In this document: one piece after another, positions 33,324-42,261 of the stretch
Numbering within the stretch: position 1 is the first letter of the stretch
How the letters are laid out: the number at the start of each line of letters is the position of its first letter
Source: Bacteroidota bacterium
Lineage (GTDB): Bacteria > Bacteroidota > Bacteroidia > AKYH767-A > JAHEYN01
Reading direction: 5' to 3'
NCBI GenBank assembly: GCA_023251555.1
Contig: JAHEYN010000016.1
Location: 1-64,000 of the forward strand
DNA: 64,000 nt
Notes under the pieces: model-generated
Database searches by the model: none
Seen by the model: the letters and a program-made list of their open reading frames with translations, nothing else
Told to the model about the DNA's origin: nothing
Translations under genes and position numbers: made by a program

Positions 33324-34745
33324 ATGAAAAAACACATACTCTTATTGATTGCCGGTGCCATCAGTGCCGGAGTTTCTGCACAGAATATTTTCAACGGGGG
33401 CTTTGAAAGCTGGTCACTGAAAACACTTTATGAAGAGCCTGCGGGATGGCTGACTTCCAACCCCCAGTCATTTATGATGACCGGCAACGGCAATGTCGGC
33501 AAGGACAGTCCTGCCCCTTCAGGAAATAATGCAGTGAAGCTCGAAACGGTTTCTAACGGTAATGATACCCTTCCGGGAATGCTCATAATCGGGAATCCCG
33601 GCCCTGGTACCATCAATGGGGGAATTCCTTACTCCTCCCAGCCTGATTCCATGAGGTTCTTTGTGAAATATAATATTCAGGCCAATGATACGGCACATAT
33701 ATATGTGTTCTTCAAAAATAATGGATCTATGATCGGTATAGCCGCAGCAGACTTTAACGGCAGCCAGTCGTCATACCAGCAGATAACCGTCCCTGTTAAC
33801 TGGTTTTCCATTCTTGTGCCTGACACCATGGCTGCTGTCATTTCCAGTTCCAATATGGACCTCGCGAAAATACCGGGCAGCACCCTGTACGTTGATAAGA
33901 TCGAGTTTGTCAATGGTGCGCCCCCCGTACCCAACTCCGATTTCGAAAACTGGGTTCCGGTTTCAAGCGAAGAAGCTGACGGATGGAACAGTATTAACTA
34001 CATATCGGATACCCCGTCCGTTACAAAAACCACCGGCAGCTACAGCGGGTCATACGCCATGCGTATAGAAACGGTTCAGTCAACGCCCTGGGGCGGGCAG
34101 CCTGTAGGCTATGTCACGAACGGGTATTTCGGGCAGAACGATCCTTCCGGGGGTATGCCCGTAGCCCAGAACCCTGACAAAGTCAGCGGATATTATAAGT
34201 ATACACCTAATGGTCCTGACACTGCACTTGCAGGAATTTTCCTATACAGGTATGACGCTGTGGCAGACTCTACCATACTCGTTGAGAAGGTCGCCATTCC
34301 CCTCCTTCCGGCAAGCACTTACACCTATTTCGAAATGCAATCACTGTATAACGGATGGAACTTTGTTGACACAATGAACATCGCGTTTGCCTCTTCAAAC
34401 TTTGATTCTATCCCGAAATACATTGGAATGGGCAGTGTCCTGATCATTGATAACCTTACAGTAACTTACAAACCTTTGTCCGTTAATGAAATACAGGCGG
34501 ATGGAAGGCTGCGCCTTTCCCCTCTTCCTGCAGGGCAGGCGATCAATATCACATCTGATGAGCCTCTTCTGAAAAACAATGACTTTACCATGATGGACTT
34601 GTCCGGGCAGGTGGTTTACCGGCAGAAAGTTGAAGCACAGCACTTCACTGTGGATGTTTCCCGTTTCCCTTCAGGCATATACTTCTATGCCGTGACAACA
34701 GTCAAAGGAGAAACGCTGAAAGGCAAACTGGCGGTGAGCCGTTAG
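33324..34745 (+). CDS. T9SS type A cargo with two carbohydrate-module-like domains
   Basis: 473 residues with a signal peptide ending GVSAQ. Two similar modules of about 190 residues follow, each starting with a (N/S)-x-(G/D)FE-x-W signature (NGGFESW, NSDFENW) and containing a GNNAVKLET / GSYAMRIET strand. This layout resembles PCMD-like putative carbohydrate-binding jelly rolls. The last 85 residues (LRLSPLPAGQ, SGIYFYAVTT-KGETLKGKLAV) are a T9SS type A sorting domain, removed at export. It is likely surface-attached or released; its ligand is unknown. The upstream TATCTTCG at 33296-33303 may be a promoter box with one mismatch. Confidence 0.82.
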   Translation: MKKHILLLIAGAISAGVSAQNIFNGGFESWSLKTLYEEPAGWLTSNPQSFMMTGNGNVGKDSPAPSGNNAVKLETVSNGNDTLPGMLIIGNPGPGTINGGIPYSSQPDSMRFFVKYNIQANDTAHIYVFFKNNGSMIGIAAADFNGSQSSYQQITVPVNWFSILVPDTMAAVISSSNMDLAKIPGSTLYVDKIEFVNGAPPVPNSDFENWVPVSSEEADGWNSINYISDTPSVTKTTGSYSGSYAMRIETVQSTPWGGQPVGYVTNGYFGQNDPSGGMPVAQNPDKVSGYYKYTPNGPDTALAGIFLYRYDAVADSTILVEKVAIPLLPASTYTYFEMQSLYNGWNFVDTMNIAFASSNFDSIPKYIGMGSVLIIDNLTVTYKPLSVNEIQADGRLRLSPLPAGQAINITSDEPLLKNNDFTMMDLSGQVVYRQKVEAQHFTVDVSRFPSGIYFYAVTTVKGETLKGKLAVSR

Positions 34746-34915
34746 TTTTCCATCGCTTTACGGGCAAGAGCGGGAATATTGATAAATATTTATCGTGCAT
34801 GGAGGATTTGCATCCCTTGATGGCTTCGGTGTTAAACCTGAAGATGTGTTGCACCGTGTGGGAGTGATCTCCGTAATGAACAGCGAACATTTATTATCCC
34901 GGGCCGGAATAACTC

Positions 34916-35866
34916 TTAAAGTTCCAGAAATTTTTTGATTTTTTCTGCCAGCACCTCTGCGATTTTCTCTTTCGATTCATATGTCCACCCTGCTATGTGG
35001 GGGCTAAGCAATACATTTGGACATGTAAACAGGTATCGCATGGGAGCGGGAAGCGTTGCTTCAGCAGAAAGAGACTCAAAGGAATGGTCTTCGTATTCAA
35101 TGACATCAAGGCAGGCTCCCTTTACCTTTCCTTTCTCAAGGTTTCTTACCAGGTCGCCGGTGTTCACCACTTTGCCCCGTGATGTATTAACCAGGTAAAT
35201 ATTTTTCCTGAACTGCGAGAGATAGGAGTCTGTTACCATATAGTGCGTTTCATCTGTAAGAGGGACATGCAGGCTGAGAATATCCGCTTCCGAAAAAATT
35301 TCTCCGGGTAAAGCTGCTTTTACAAAGGATGTCCCGAAGTTCTTCTTATACTTGTCAAAGGCGAGTACCTGCACATCAAATCCCTCCAGGCGTTTGGCAA
35401 ATGCGCTGCCTGTATTTCCATAGCCTATAATGCCAATGGTTTTTCCTGCCAGTTCATGGCCGCGGTTTTCCTCCCTGAGCCATCTTCCCGCACGGATCTC
35501 CCTGTCGGCCTTGTGCAGGTTGTTCATAAGACACAGCAACATACCGAGAGCATGTTCTGCCACCGCAACCCTGTTGCCTTCGGGGGAACTGAGGCAAGCG
35601 ATACCTTTTTCCAGGGCATAAGCAGTATCAATACTTTCCATTCCCGCCCCTGCCCTTGCAATAAACTTAAGATGTATTCCCCTGTCAAGAAACTCTTTGT
35701 CAATAAAGATGCGGCTTCGGATCACAGTCCCGTCATAACTGGAAATATGAGAAAGGATTTTTTCCCTGTTCCAGGATGTGCCGTCTGTGCATTCTATTCC
35801 TGCAGAAGAGAGTGTCTCCGTAAAAGAAGAAGGCATTGTATCTATCAGCAAAACCCGGGCTTTCAA
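34916..35866 (-). CDS. D-isomer-specific 2-hydroxyacid dehydrogenase (SerA-like)
   Basis: 316 residues. The NAD-binding core has KTIGIIGYGNTGSAFAKRL. The catalytic residues are the Arg in VNTSRGKVVN, the Glu in DVIEYED and the His in LSPHIAGWT, as in the phosphoglycerate dehydrogenase/2-ketoacid reductase family. It lacks the C-terminal ACT domain of full SerA. Neighbours do not identify the substrate. It starts 5 bases after mgtE stops, so it is probably co-transcribed. Confidence 0.88.
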   Translation of the reverse strand: MKARVLLIDTMPSSFTETLSSAGIECTDGTSWNREKILSHISSYDGTVIRSRIFIDKEFLDRGIHLKFIARAGAGMESIDTAYALEKGIACLSSPEGNRVAVAEHALGMLLCLMNNLHKADREIRAGRWLREENRGHELAGKTIGIIGYGNTGSAFAKRLEGFDVQVLAFDKYKKNFGTSFVKAALPGEIFSEADILSLHVPLTDETHYMVTDSYLSQFRKNIYLVNTSRGKVVNTGDLVRNLEKGKVKGACLDVIEYEDHSFESLSAEATLPAPMRYLFTCPNVLLSPHIAGWTYESKEKIAEVLAEKIKKFLEL

Positions 35867-35871
35867 TGCAT

Positions 35872-37266
35872 TCAGAGTAAAATGCCGCGGAGGAAGAGCG
35901 CTGCAACGGTAAAATAAATAACCAGGCCCGTTACATCCACGAGCGTGGCAACAAACGGGGCGGAAGAGACCGCAGGATCAAGTCCGATCTTTTTCAGGAA
36001 TACCGGGAGGAGAGAGCCTACGAGGTTTCCCCAAAGCACCACTCCCACCAGTGAGATGCTCACTGTAGCAGCTACGCTCAGCCAGTGGGGACCGTATACA
36101 TTTACGAAGATTGACCATACGGCTACGCGCATGAAGCCCACCACGCCGAGAATCAGGCCAAGCATCAGGCCCACACCAATTTCCTTCCGCACAATTCTCC
36201 ACCATTCTGCGAGAGAAACTTCATTGAGGGCAAGTGCTCGTATAATAAGCGAAGATGCCTGTGAACCGGTATTACCTCCGCTGGAAATGATGAGGGGGAC
36301 AAACAGCGCCAGTACAACGGCTTTGGCTATCTGATCTTCAAAGAAACTCATGGCAGTGGCGGTGAAACTTTCTCCTATGAAAAGGACTACGAGCCATGTC
36401 GATCTTTTCCTGATCATCTCCCCGAAAGGCACATTCATATATGCCTTATCCACGGCTTCCATACCGCCGATTTTCTGTATATCCTCTGTTTGTTCCTTCC
36501 TGATAACATTCACCACATCATCAATGGTGATTCTTCCGGCAAGCCTGCCGAGGTGATCTACTACGGGCAGCACAACAAGATCATATTTATGCATGATGTT
36601 GGCAACCTCTTCCGAAGAAGTGTTGGTTTTCACGGAAATCACTTCCCTGTTATACACATCGGAAATCCTGGTACGCAAGGGAGTCGTAAGCAGTTTTTTC
36701 AGGGAGAGGGTTCCGAGGAGGCGGTTATCATCGTCCACCACGTAAATCGCATAAACTGTTTTCACTTCTTCCGCCTGTTTCCGCATTTCTCTCACACATT
36801 CCAGCACATTCCAGCGTATGTTTGCGCTGATCATCTCTTTTGCCATCAAGCCGCCTGCGGTGTTTTCGTTATAGGTCATCAGGTCAACGATATCGCTGGC
36901 CTGAGAGGTATCCTCCATATGAGAGAGAACCTCACCCTGCACCTTGTCTGGAAGCTCGGCAATCACGTCTGCCGCATCATCCGAAGGCATATTATCAATA
37001 AACCGCTCGGCTATTTCCTGAGATGAAAGGGAGGCGAGAAATTTTTCACGGGCATCCTCTTCCATTTCCACCAGCACTTTTGCAGCTTCCTCTTCGCCGA
37101 GATGAGAATACAGGTATTGAGCCTCCTCAATGTTAAGGCGGTTCAGGATGTCCGCAATATCAGCAGGGTAAAGATCATGGAGGTGTTCCCTGATATAGGG
37201 TTCATCGCCTGCCTTGATTTTTTTCCGCAGGTTTAAGAGGTATTTGCGCGTTACGCTGAGTGCCAT
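35872..37266 (-). CDS. mgtE: Magnesium transporter MgtE
   Basis: 464 residues. An N-terminal helical superhelix with LHDLYPADIADILNRL-EEAQYLY and MPSDDAADVIAELP runs to about 140; two CBS domains (about 140-265) sense cytosolic Mg; and five membrane helices follow (from about 285), with the signature VPLIISSGGNTGSQASSLIIRALALNE forming the channel. Length and order are those of MgtE. It carries Mg across the inner membrane under control of its N and CBS domains. No M-box-like riboswitch was seen in the 207 bases upstream; a weak TAACTTTA at 37295-37288 could be its -7 box. Confidence 0.95.
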   Translation of the reverse strand: MALSVTRKYLLNLRKKIKAGDEPYIREHLHDLYPADIADILNRLNIEEAQYLYSHLGEEEAAKVLVEMEEDAREKFLASLSSQEIAERFIDNMPSDDAADVIAELPDKVQGEVLSHMEDTSQASDIVDLMTYNENTAGGLMAKEMISANIRWNVLECVREMRKQAEEVKTVYAIYVVDDDNRLLGTLSLKKLLTTPLRTRISDVYNREVISVKTNTSSEEVANIMHKYDLVVLPVVDHLGRLAGRITIDDVVNVIRKEQTEDIQKIGGMEAVDKAYMNVPFGEMIRKRSTWLVVLFIGESFTATAMSFFEDQIAKAVVLALFVPLIISSGGNTGSQASSLIIRALALNEVSLAEWWRIVRKEIGVGLMLGLILGVVGFMRVAVWSIFVNVYGPHWLSVAATVSISLVGVVLWGNLVGSLLPVFLKKIGLDPAVSSAPFVATLVDVTGLVIYFTVAALFLRGILL

Positions 37267-37473
37267 GAATGTATTGTGAGAGGATTGTAAAGTTAAGCCT
37301 GAATTTTATAAAGGCAAAAAATCAGGGGAAAAGAAATGTGATTTACAGCGATCCGGATTTTGCTTTCATGTATATGCCATTCTTTTCGGGTATGAAAATC
37401 TCCGGAGGGGGTGAACATTCAAAGACACCATATTACAGGCGGGACACAAAATCTTTTCAGATGTTTTTATGAA

Positions 37474-39078
37474 TCAATTCGTCACAAATTTCCCGTGCCG
37501 GGTAACATGGTTTATGTAAGCCATGTTTTTCTTTATGTCAACCGTAACGAGTGCTTTCCCCTTGAAAAAAGAATCTATCTCGTAAAACTTTGCGGGAATC
37601 ACCATGTTTCCGCTATGGTCAATAAAGCCCCACTTCCCGCTTACATTAACTGCAGCCAGTCCTTCGGAAAAGTTTTTTGCCTCAGCATATTGTGGCTCTA
37701 TCGCCATGCTTCCATCCTGGCGGATAAATCCCCATTTACCGTTCATCTTAACTTTTGCCACTCCTTCGGAGAAATGATCCACCGCATCAAAACGCGCTGC
37801 CGAAGTAACTTTCCCGGTTGTGTCGACAAATCCGCACTTGCCGTTTATTTTTATGATGGCATACCCGTTTACAAATTCACTGATCTGGTCAAAGTCCGGT
37901 ACCACGATATATTCTCCTTCCTTATTGATATACCCTGCTTTCCCGTTAAACAACACCTTTGCCTTTCCGCCCGAGAAATTATTTGCATATTCAAAGATGG
38001 GGGGAATGGCAGGCTGCCCCGAGGTATTAATATAGCCCCATTTATTGCTGGATTGCACCGGTGCCAGGCCTTCGGTGCAGTTTCCTGCATATTCGTATTG
38101 AGGGATGGCTATGGTTTGTCCCCGTGTATCAATATAACCCCATAGCCCGTTCAGCTGTATGGCAGCAATCCCTTCCGAAAAGCCGGATCCGTTATCAAGC
38201 ACCGGCTGGTATATATACCTGCCTTCCCTGTTGATGTACCCGTATTTACCGCCCGACTGCACTTTTGCAATCCCGTCAGAAAAATCATACGCCTCTTCAA
38301 ACTCGGCGTTGATAGTAGCTTTCCCCGAAGTGTTAACGTACTTTTTCTTACCGTTCACATCAATAATGGCAGCTTCTTCGGAGAAGTCGAGGGCTTCGCT
38401 CAGGGAGGGTTGCAGCACGTATTTGCCGGTTGTGTCTATGTACCCGAATTTCTCATCAAGCTGAACACCGGCAATCCCGCCGTTGAAAGGGAGTATAAAA
38501 TCATACTGGGGTTTAATGGCAAAATTGCCTTCCTTGTTTATAAAGCCCCACTTGTCTTTCATACGCACACTTGCAAAGCCGTCCGAAAAGTTATCTATCT
38601 CATCAAAACGGGGACTGACAACATAAGAGCCCCTCGTACTCACCACTCCCCACTTGTCTCTCAGCTTCACCAGCGCTACACCTCCGTCAAAGCTGGAAGC
38701 CTCGTGGAACTGGTCAACAAAAACAATCTTTCCTCTGGGATTAATGTAATTATACCTGCCTTCGATGCATACCAGCGCGAGGCCGTTGGAGAAACTTTCT
38801 GCATAATCATATTGCATCATTATAACAAGTGTGCCGCTCATATCAATAAATCCCCAGCGGTAATCATTAAAATCTTTCATCACTGCTGCGAGGCCTTCCG
38901 AGAAAGGAAGCACCTTGTCATACTGGGGCTCAATGGTGATTTTTCCGTTAGCCGCTGCAAATCCGTATTTCCCGTTTTTCAGGACAGGGAGAAGTGCATC
39001 TCCGGGATGTGAATAAGAATGAGACGCTGCCAGCAGAAAGAACAGAAAAAATAAATAGCTGCCTGTATAGCGCTGCAT
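37474..39078 (-). CDS. Exported WG-repeat protein (about 14 repeats)
   Basis: 534 residues with a signal peptide (FFLFFLLAASHSYS). The rest is a run of about 14 WG repeats of roughly 35 residues, each close to KWGFI-xx-G-x(4)-P-x(2-4)-A-x(2)-FSEGLA-V. Examples: KWGFINKEGN, KFGYIDTTGK, KWGFIDHSGN. The repeats are degenerate at protein level but continuous through to the C-terminus; there is no T9SS signal or anchor. WG repeats form beta structures found in bacterial surface and periplasmic proteins, with mostly unknown partners. It starts 5 bases after manC stops. Confidence 0.85.
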   Translation of the reverse strand: MQRYTGSYLFFLFFLLAASHSYSHPGDALLPVLKNGKYGFAAANGKITIEPQYDKVLPFSEGLAAVMKDFNDYRWGFIDMSGTLVIMMQYDYAESFSNGLALVCIEGRYNYINPRGKIVFVDQFHEASSFDGGVALVKLRDKWGVVSTRGSYVVSPRFDEIDNFSDGFASVRMKDKWGFINKEGNFAIKPQYDFILPFNGGIAGVQLDEKFGYIDTTGKYVLQPSLSEALDFSEEAAIIDVNGKKKYVNTSGKATINAEFEEAYDFSDGIAKVQSGGKYGYINREGRYIYQPVLDNGSGFSEGIAAIQLNGLWGYIDTRGQTIAIPQYEYAGNCTEGLAPVQSSNKWGYINTSGQPAIPPIFEYANNFSGGKAKVLFNGKAGYINKEGEYIVVPDFDQISEFVNGYAIIKINGKCGFVDTTGKVTSAARFDAVDHFSEGVAKVKMNGKWGFIRQDGSMAIEPQYAEAKNFSEGLAAVNVSGKWGFIDHSGNMVIPAKFYEIDSFFKGKALVTVDIKKNMAYINHVTRHGKFVTN

Positions 39079-39083
39079 GCTGT

Positions 39084-40178
39084 TTAAACGAAACGGTCTC
39101 CCCTGTTAATTTTCACATCATTCACAAACTGCCGTATCTGCTGCTCATCTGATTTTCTGCAAACGAGCAGTATCTCGTCCGATTCCACCACAATATAATC
39201 TTCAAGCCCCTGTAATACCACCAGCTTGTTTTTGGGCATATTGACAATACACCCTTTCGAATCATAGACCATCACATTGCTTCCCACTACTGCATTTCCA
39301 TCAGCATCTTTCTTACAATGTTCGTAAAGAGAGCCCCAGGTTCCGAGATCAGACCATCCGATGTCAGCGGAAAGGACATATACGTTGTCTGCCTTTTCCA
39401 TGATGCCGTAGTCAATGGAGATATTCGTACACAGGGTATAAACATTTTTGACGAACTCCGCTTCAGCCGGAGTGTTGTATTTTCCCATCCCCCCGCTGAA
39501 AAGGGCATGCACTTCCGGCAGGTGTTTTTCAAATGCAGCCGTAATGGCTTTCAGGTTCCATACAAAGATGCCGGAGTTCCATAAAAACTCCCCGCTGCGG
39601 AGGAAGAACTTAGCCATTTCGAGATTGGGTTTTTCTGTGAAGGTTTTCACCCGGCAGACTTTATACTTAACATCACACTGGTCTTCCCGGAACTGGATAT
39701 AGCCATAGCCTGTGTCCGGGCGGTTGGGCATGATGCCCAGCGTAAGAAGACTGTTTTCACTGGCAGTAAAGTCAAGGGAATTCCTGATGGCACCGGCAAA
39801 CTCATCCTCTTTTGTGATAATATGATCGGAAGGAGCTACTACTATGTTTGCATCAGGGTCTTCCTGTGCAATTTTGTATGTGGCATAGGCAATGCAGGGG
39901 GCGGTATTTCTTCTCACAGGCTCTCCCAGCACACGTGCGGTGCTAATTCCCGGAAGCTGCTTTGACACCAGGTCTCGGTATGAATCATTGGTTACCACCA
40001 GTATGTTTTCCGGGGGGCAAATCCTGGTAAAGCGTTCATAGGTTTGCTGGAGCAGGGTTTTCCCTACACCCAGAACATCCATGAACTGCTTGGGATGAGC
40101 AGTCCTGCTCATAGGCCAGAAGCGGCTGCCTATGCCGCCTGCCATGATAATACAATAATTGTGTTTATTAATCTCCAT
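39084..40178 (-). CDS. manC: Mannose-1-phosphate guanylyltransferase
   Basis: 364 residues. It makes GDP-mannose from GTP and mannose 1-phosphate. The signature is IIMAGGIGSRFWPMSRTAHPKQFMDV; VVAPSDHIIT is the metal-binding acidic segment, and TFTEKP and FLWNSGIFVW follow. It has only the nucleotidyltransferase domain and no C-terminal mannose-6-phosphate isomerase domain. GDP-mannose could feed the polyprenol-phosphate mannose synthase at 26320. A promoter box lies 34 bases upstream. Confidence 0.95.
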   Translation of the reverse strand: MEINKHNYCIIMAGGIGSRFWPMSRTAHPKQFMDVLGVGKTLLQQTYERFTRICPPENILVVTNDSYRDLVSKQLPGISTARVLGEPVRRNTAPCIAYATYKIAQEDPDANIVVAPSDHIITKEDEFAGAIRNSLDFTASENSLLTLGIMPNRPDTGYGYIQFREDQCDVKYKVCRVKTFTEKPNLEMAKFFLRSGEFLWNSGIFVWNLKAITAAFEKHLPEVHALFSGGMGKYNTPAEAEFVKNVYTLCTNISIDYGIMEKADNVYVLSADIGWSDLGTWGSLYEHCKKDADGNAVVGSNVMVYDSKGCIVNMPKNKLVVLQGLEDYIVVESDEILLVCRKSDEQQIRQFVNDVKINRGDRFV

Positions 40179-40212
40179 AAACGGGAAATGCAGCAGGGTG
40201 CTGCAACGGAGA

Positions 40213-40220
40213 CAAATTTA
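40213..40220 (-). promoter_or_regulatory. Promoter -7 box for manC
   Basis: On the minus strand TAAATTTG, overlapping the last codons and stop of the upstream aminotransferase gene and 34 bases before the manC ATG. Confidence 0.55.
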
Positions 40221-41507
40221 AGATAATTTTGATAAAGCCGTTTTCAGTTTTGCAAGAGATTCCCCAATCTCATCCATTGAACATGTTCCCACGGAAATGC
40301 GGTACCAGTTGGAGTCTTCAGAAGATCCGAAAGCATAAAAAGGCACTACAGCCATCCCGGCTTCTGCCAGCAGGTAGGAGGTGATGTCTTTAGTGGACTG
40401 TAGGATTTTGCCCCCGGGAGTTTTCATCCCGGCCAGGTTAAACTGAACGGTGAGGTACAGTGCGGCCTGGGGAGCAATCACATTTACACGGAAGCCCTCT
40501 TTTTGCAGGGCTGAAAAGCCTTTGTGAAAGGCATTCAGACGGGCTGCCACCTTTTCCCTGAATACTGTAAGGAAGCCGTCAATCTCTTTATGCTGTACAA
40601 GATAGCCGGCGCAGGCCACCTGTTCGGCTTTGGGTGCCCAGGCTCCTATGTGGCTCAGTATGGATTTCATTTTTTCAATGATTCCGGCAGGCCCGAAAGC
40701 CCATCCTACACGAACTCCCGTGGCTGCAAAAGCTTTGGAAAGGCCGTCCACAAAGATGGTATAGTTTCTCATTTCAGGTCGCAGGGAAACGGGATTATAA
40801 TGCTTTGTGCTTCCGAAAGTGAGTATCCAGTATATCTGGTCATACAGGAGGTACAGCGGTTTTTGCCCAGGTCCGCGCCTGCGGTTTTCTTCAATTACAA
40901 GGTCACAGATTTCTCCCAGTACTTTTTCACTGAACACTGTTCCCGTGGGATTCAGGGGCGAGCATAGCGAGAGAAGGGATGCTTCGCGGAGATGGGGCGC
41001 AATCTCTTCCGCTGCAGGCATAAAATTATTTTCGGGGCGGGTTTCGACGAGCACGGGTTTTGCGCCCGTAAGATGACAGTAGTGGTTGTTGTTCCAGGAG
41101 GGTACCGGAAACACCACCGTATCCCCTGTGTTCAGGAGGGTACGATATATCCCATAGATGAGCGGCCTGGCTCCTGCAGAGATCAATATCTCATCAGCCG
41201 TATAGTTTAATCCCTCCCGTTGTCTGAGAAAGGCAGAAACTGCCGCACGCAGCTCACCGATTCCGTTGGCTGCAGGGTAGTTAGTGTGGTTATCGCGGTA
41301 CGCTTCAACGATGGCCCGGTTTAGTTCGGGCGGAATGGGAAAAATGGAAGGATCGAAATCTCCTATGGTAAGGTTGTGAATGCGTGCTCCCTTTTTAATT
41401 TTCTCATTGACCTCTCCCGCAATCCTGATAATCTCTGAACCGATAAGCGTTTCCGCCATATCTGAAACATAAAGAGGACTCGCTTCCTGCCGGGTTTCTG
41501 TAATCAT
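40218..41507 (-). CDS. Class I/II PLP-dependent aminotransferase
   Basis: 429 residues, fold type I. The substrate-arm start IHNLTIGDFDPSIFPIPPEL, YPAANGIGELRAAV, LSLCSPLNPTGTVFSE, YDQIYW and the PLP Lys in VDGLSKAFAATGVRVGWAFG (SK-x5-G-x-R-x-G) are visible. It resembles the aspartate aminotransferase branch; the amino-acid substrate is not predictable. It stands alone between two runs, with its own TACATTTG promoter. Confidence 0.92.
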   Translation of the reverse strand: MITETRQEASPLYVSDMAETLIGSEIIRIAGEVNEKIKKGARIHNLTIGDFDPSIFPIPPELNRAIVEAYRDNHTNYPAANGIGELRAAVSAFLRQREGLNYTADEILISAGARPLIYGIYRTLLNTGDTVVFPVPSWNNNHYCHLTGAKPVLVETRPENNFMPAAEEIAPHLREASLLSLCSPLNPTGTVFSEKVLGEICDLVIEENRRRGPGQKPLYLLYDQIYWILTFGSTKHYNPVSLRPEMRNYTIFVDGLSKAFAATGVRVGWAFGPAGIIEKMKSILSHIGAWAPKAEQVACAGYLVQHKEIDGFLTVFREKVAARLNAFHKGFSALQKEGFRVNVIAPQAALYLTVQFNLAGMKTPGGKILQSTKDITSYLLAEAGMAVVPFYAFGSSEDSNWYRISVGTCSMDEIGESLAKLKTALSKLS

Positions 41508-41538
41508 AAAGAATAAAAGGAGATGAGTTATCTGACGG

Positions 41539-41546
41539 CAAATGTA
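41539..41546 (-). promoter_or_regulatory. Promoter -7 box for the aminotransferase gene
   Basis: On the minus strand TACATTTG, 31 bases before the ATG at 41507. Confidence 0.65.
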
Positions 41547-41635
41547 TATAAAATAGGAATTTTAAAATGCAAAAAATGAAGATTATAAGATGTGGTAGCC
41601 AGCCCGGCCTGTATGCGGGCGTATGAGAACGAAAG

Positions 41636-42256
41636 TTAAGCAGGGCCTTCCGGGACAGGCATTGCCTCAGCCAGGGGATCTACAGAAAAAACAATACCCG
41701 TTTTAACTTCTATGCACCTGTACCGTTTGCGGAGTTTTTTTATTTTTCTGAAAATCCGTCCGCCCGGAAGCCGGAACACAGTGCCTTCAGGTAATTCGTC
41801 CACGCAGGTAACTGCTTCCGTATTGTATTTTCTCAGCACGCGCTGCAGGCGTGTGTCAGAACAGCTTGCTGCAAGAGGGTTTTCCAGGTAACTGAACAAG
41901 ACGGACAGCACATCTTCCGGGAACACAAAACGATCCATAAAGGGATAGAGGAGGGTTTTAAACTCCTGTTTCCATTCATTTCCGTGAGGGAGTTTGGAAC
42001 CCCTGTGCTTTTGCCATATGCGGAGATGGGCTATTTCGTGAACAAGGGTAATCAGGAATGCATATTTGTTGAGATCGCTGTTAACGGATATCCGGTGTCC
42101 TTTACCGTTTCCCGGCGGACTGTAATCACCCTGTTTGCTGCTCCTGCCCTGTGCCAGGCGAACCCTCACCCCGTGGCTGATGATCCATCCGGCTATGGTG
42201 TCAACTGCCTCCGGTGGAATATACTTTTCCAGCACTTCATGCAAGCCCGGTTTCAT
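41636..42256 (-). CDS. SprT-like zinc-binding protein
   Basis: 206 residues from MKPGLHEVLEKYIPPEA; the upstream in-frame stretch lies inside feoB. The zincin motif HEIAH is in ITLVHEIAHLRIWQKH, followed by HG-EWKQEFKTLL, as in the SprT/Spartan-like family. No zinc-ribbon of SprT cysteines is seen at the C-terminus, which instead ends in a short beta, possibly OB-like part (GTVFRLPGGRIFRKIKKLRKRYRCIEVKTG). It may be a protease or a zinc-binding protein. It begins 5 bases after feoB stops, so it is in the feo transcript. Confidence 0.8.
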   Translation of the reverse strand: MKPGLHEVLEKYIPPEAVDTIAGWIISHGVRVRLAQGRSSKQGDYSPPGNGKGHRISVNSDLNKYAFLITLVHEIAHLRIWQKHRGSKLPHGNEWKQEFKTLLYPFMDRFVFPEDVLSVLFSYLENPLAASCSDTRLQRVLRKYNTEAVTCVDELPEGTVFRLPGGRIFRKIKKLRKRYRCIEVKTGIVFSVDPLAEAMPVPEGPA

Positions 42257-42261
42257 GTGCC

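Noticed and set aside
37267-37473. A magnesium riboswitch upstream of mgtE
   Set aside because: No conserved M-box pattern, long stem or terminator-like hairpin was seen in these 207 bases.
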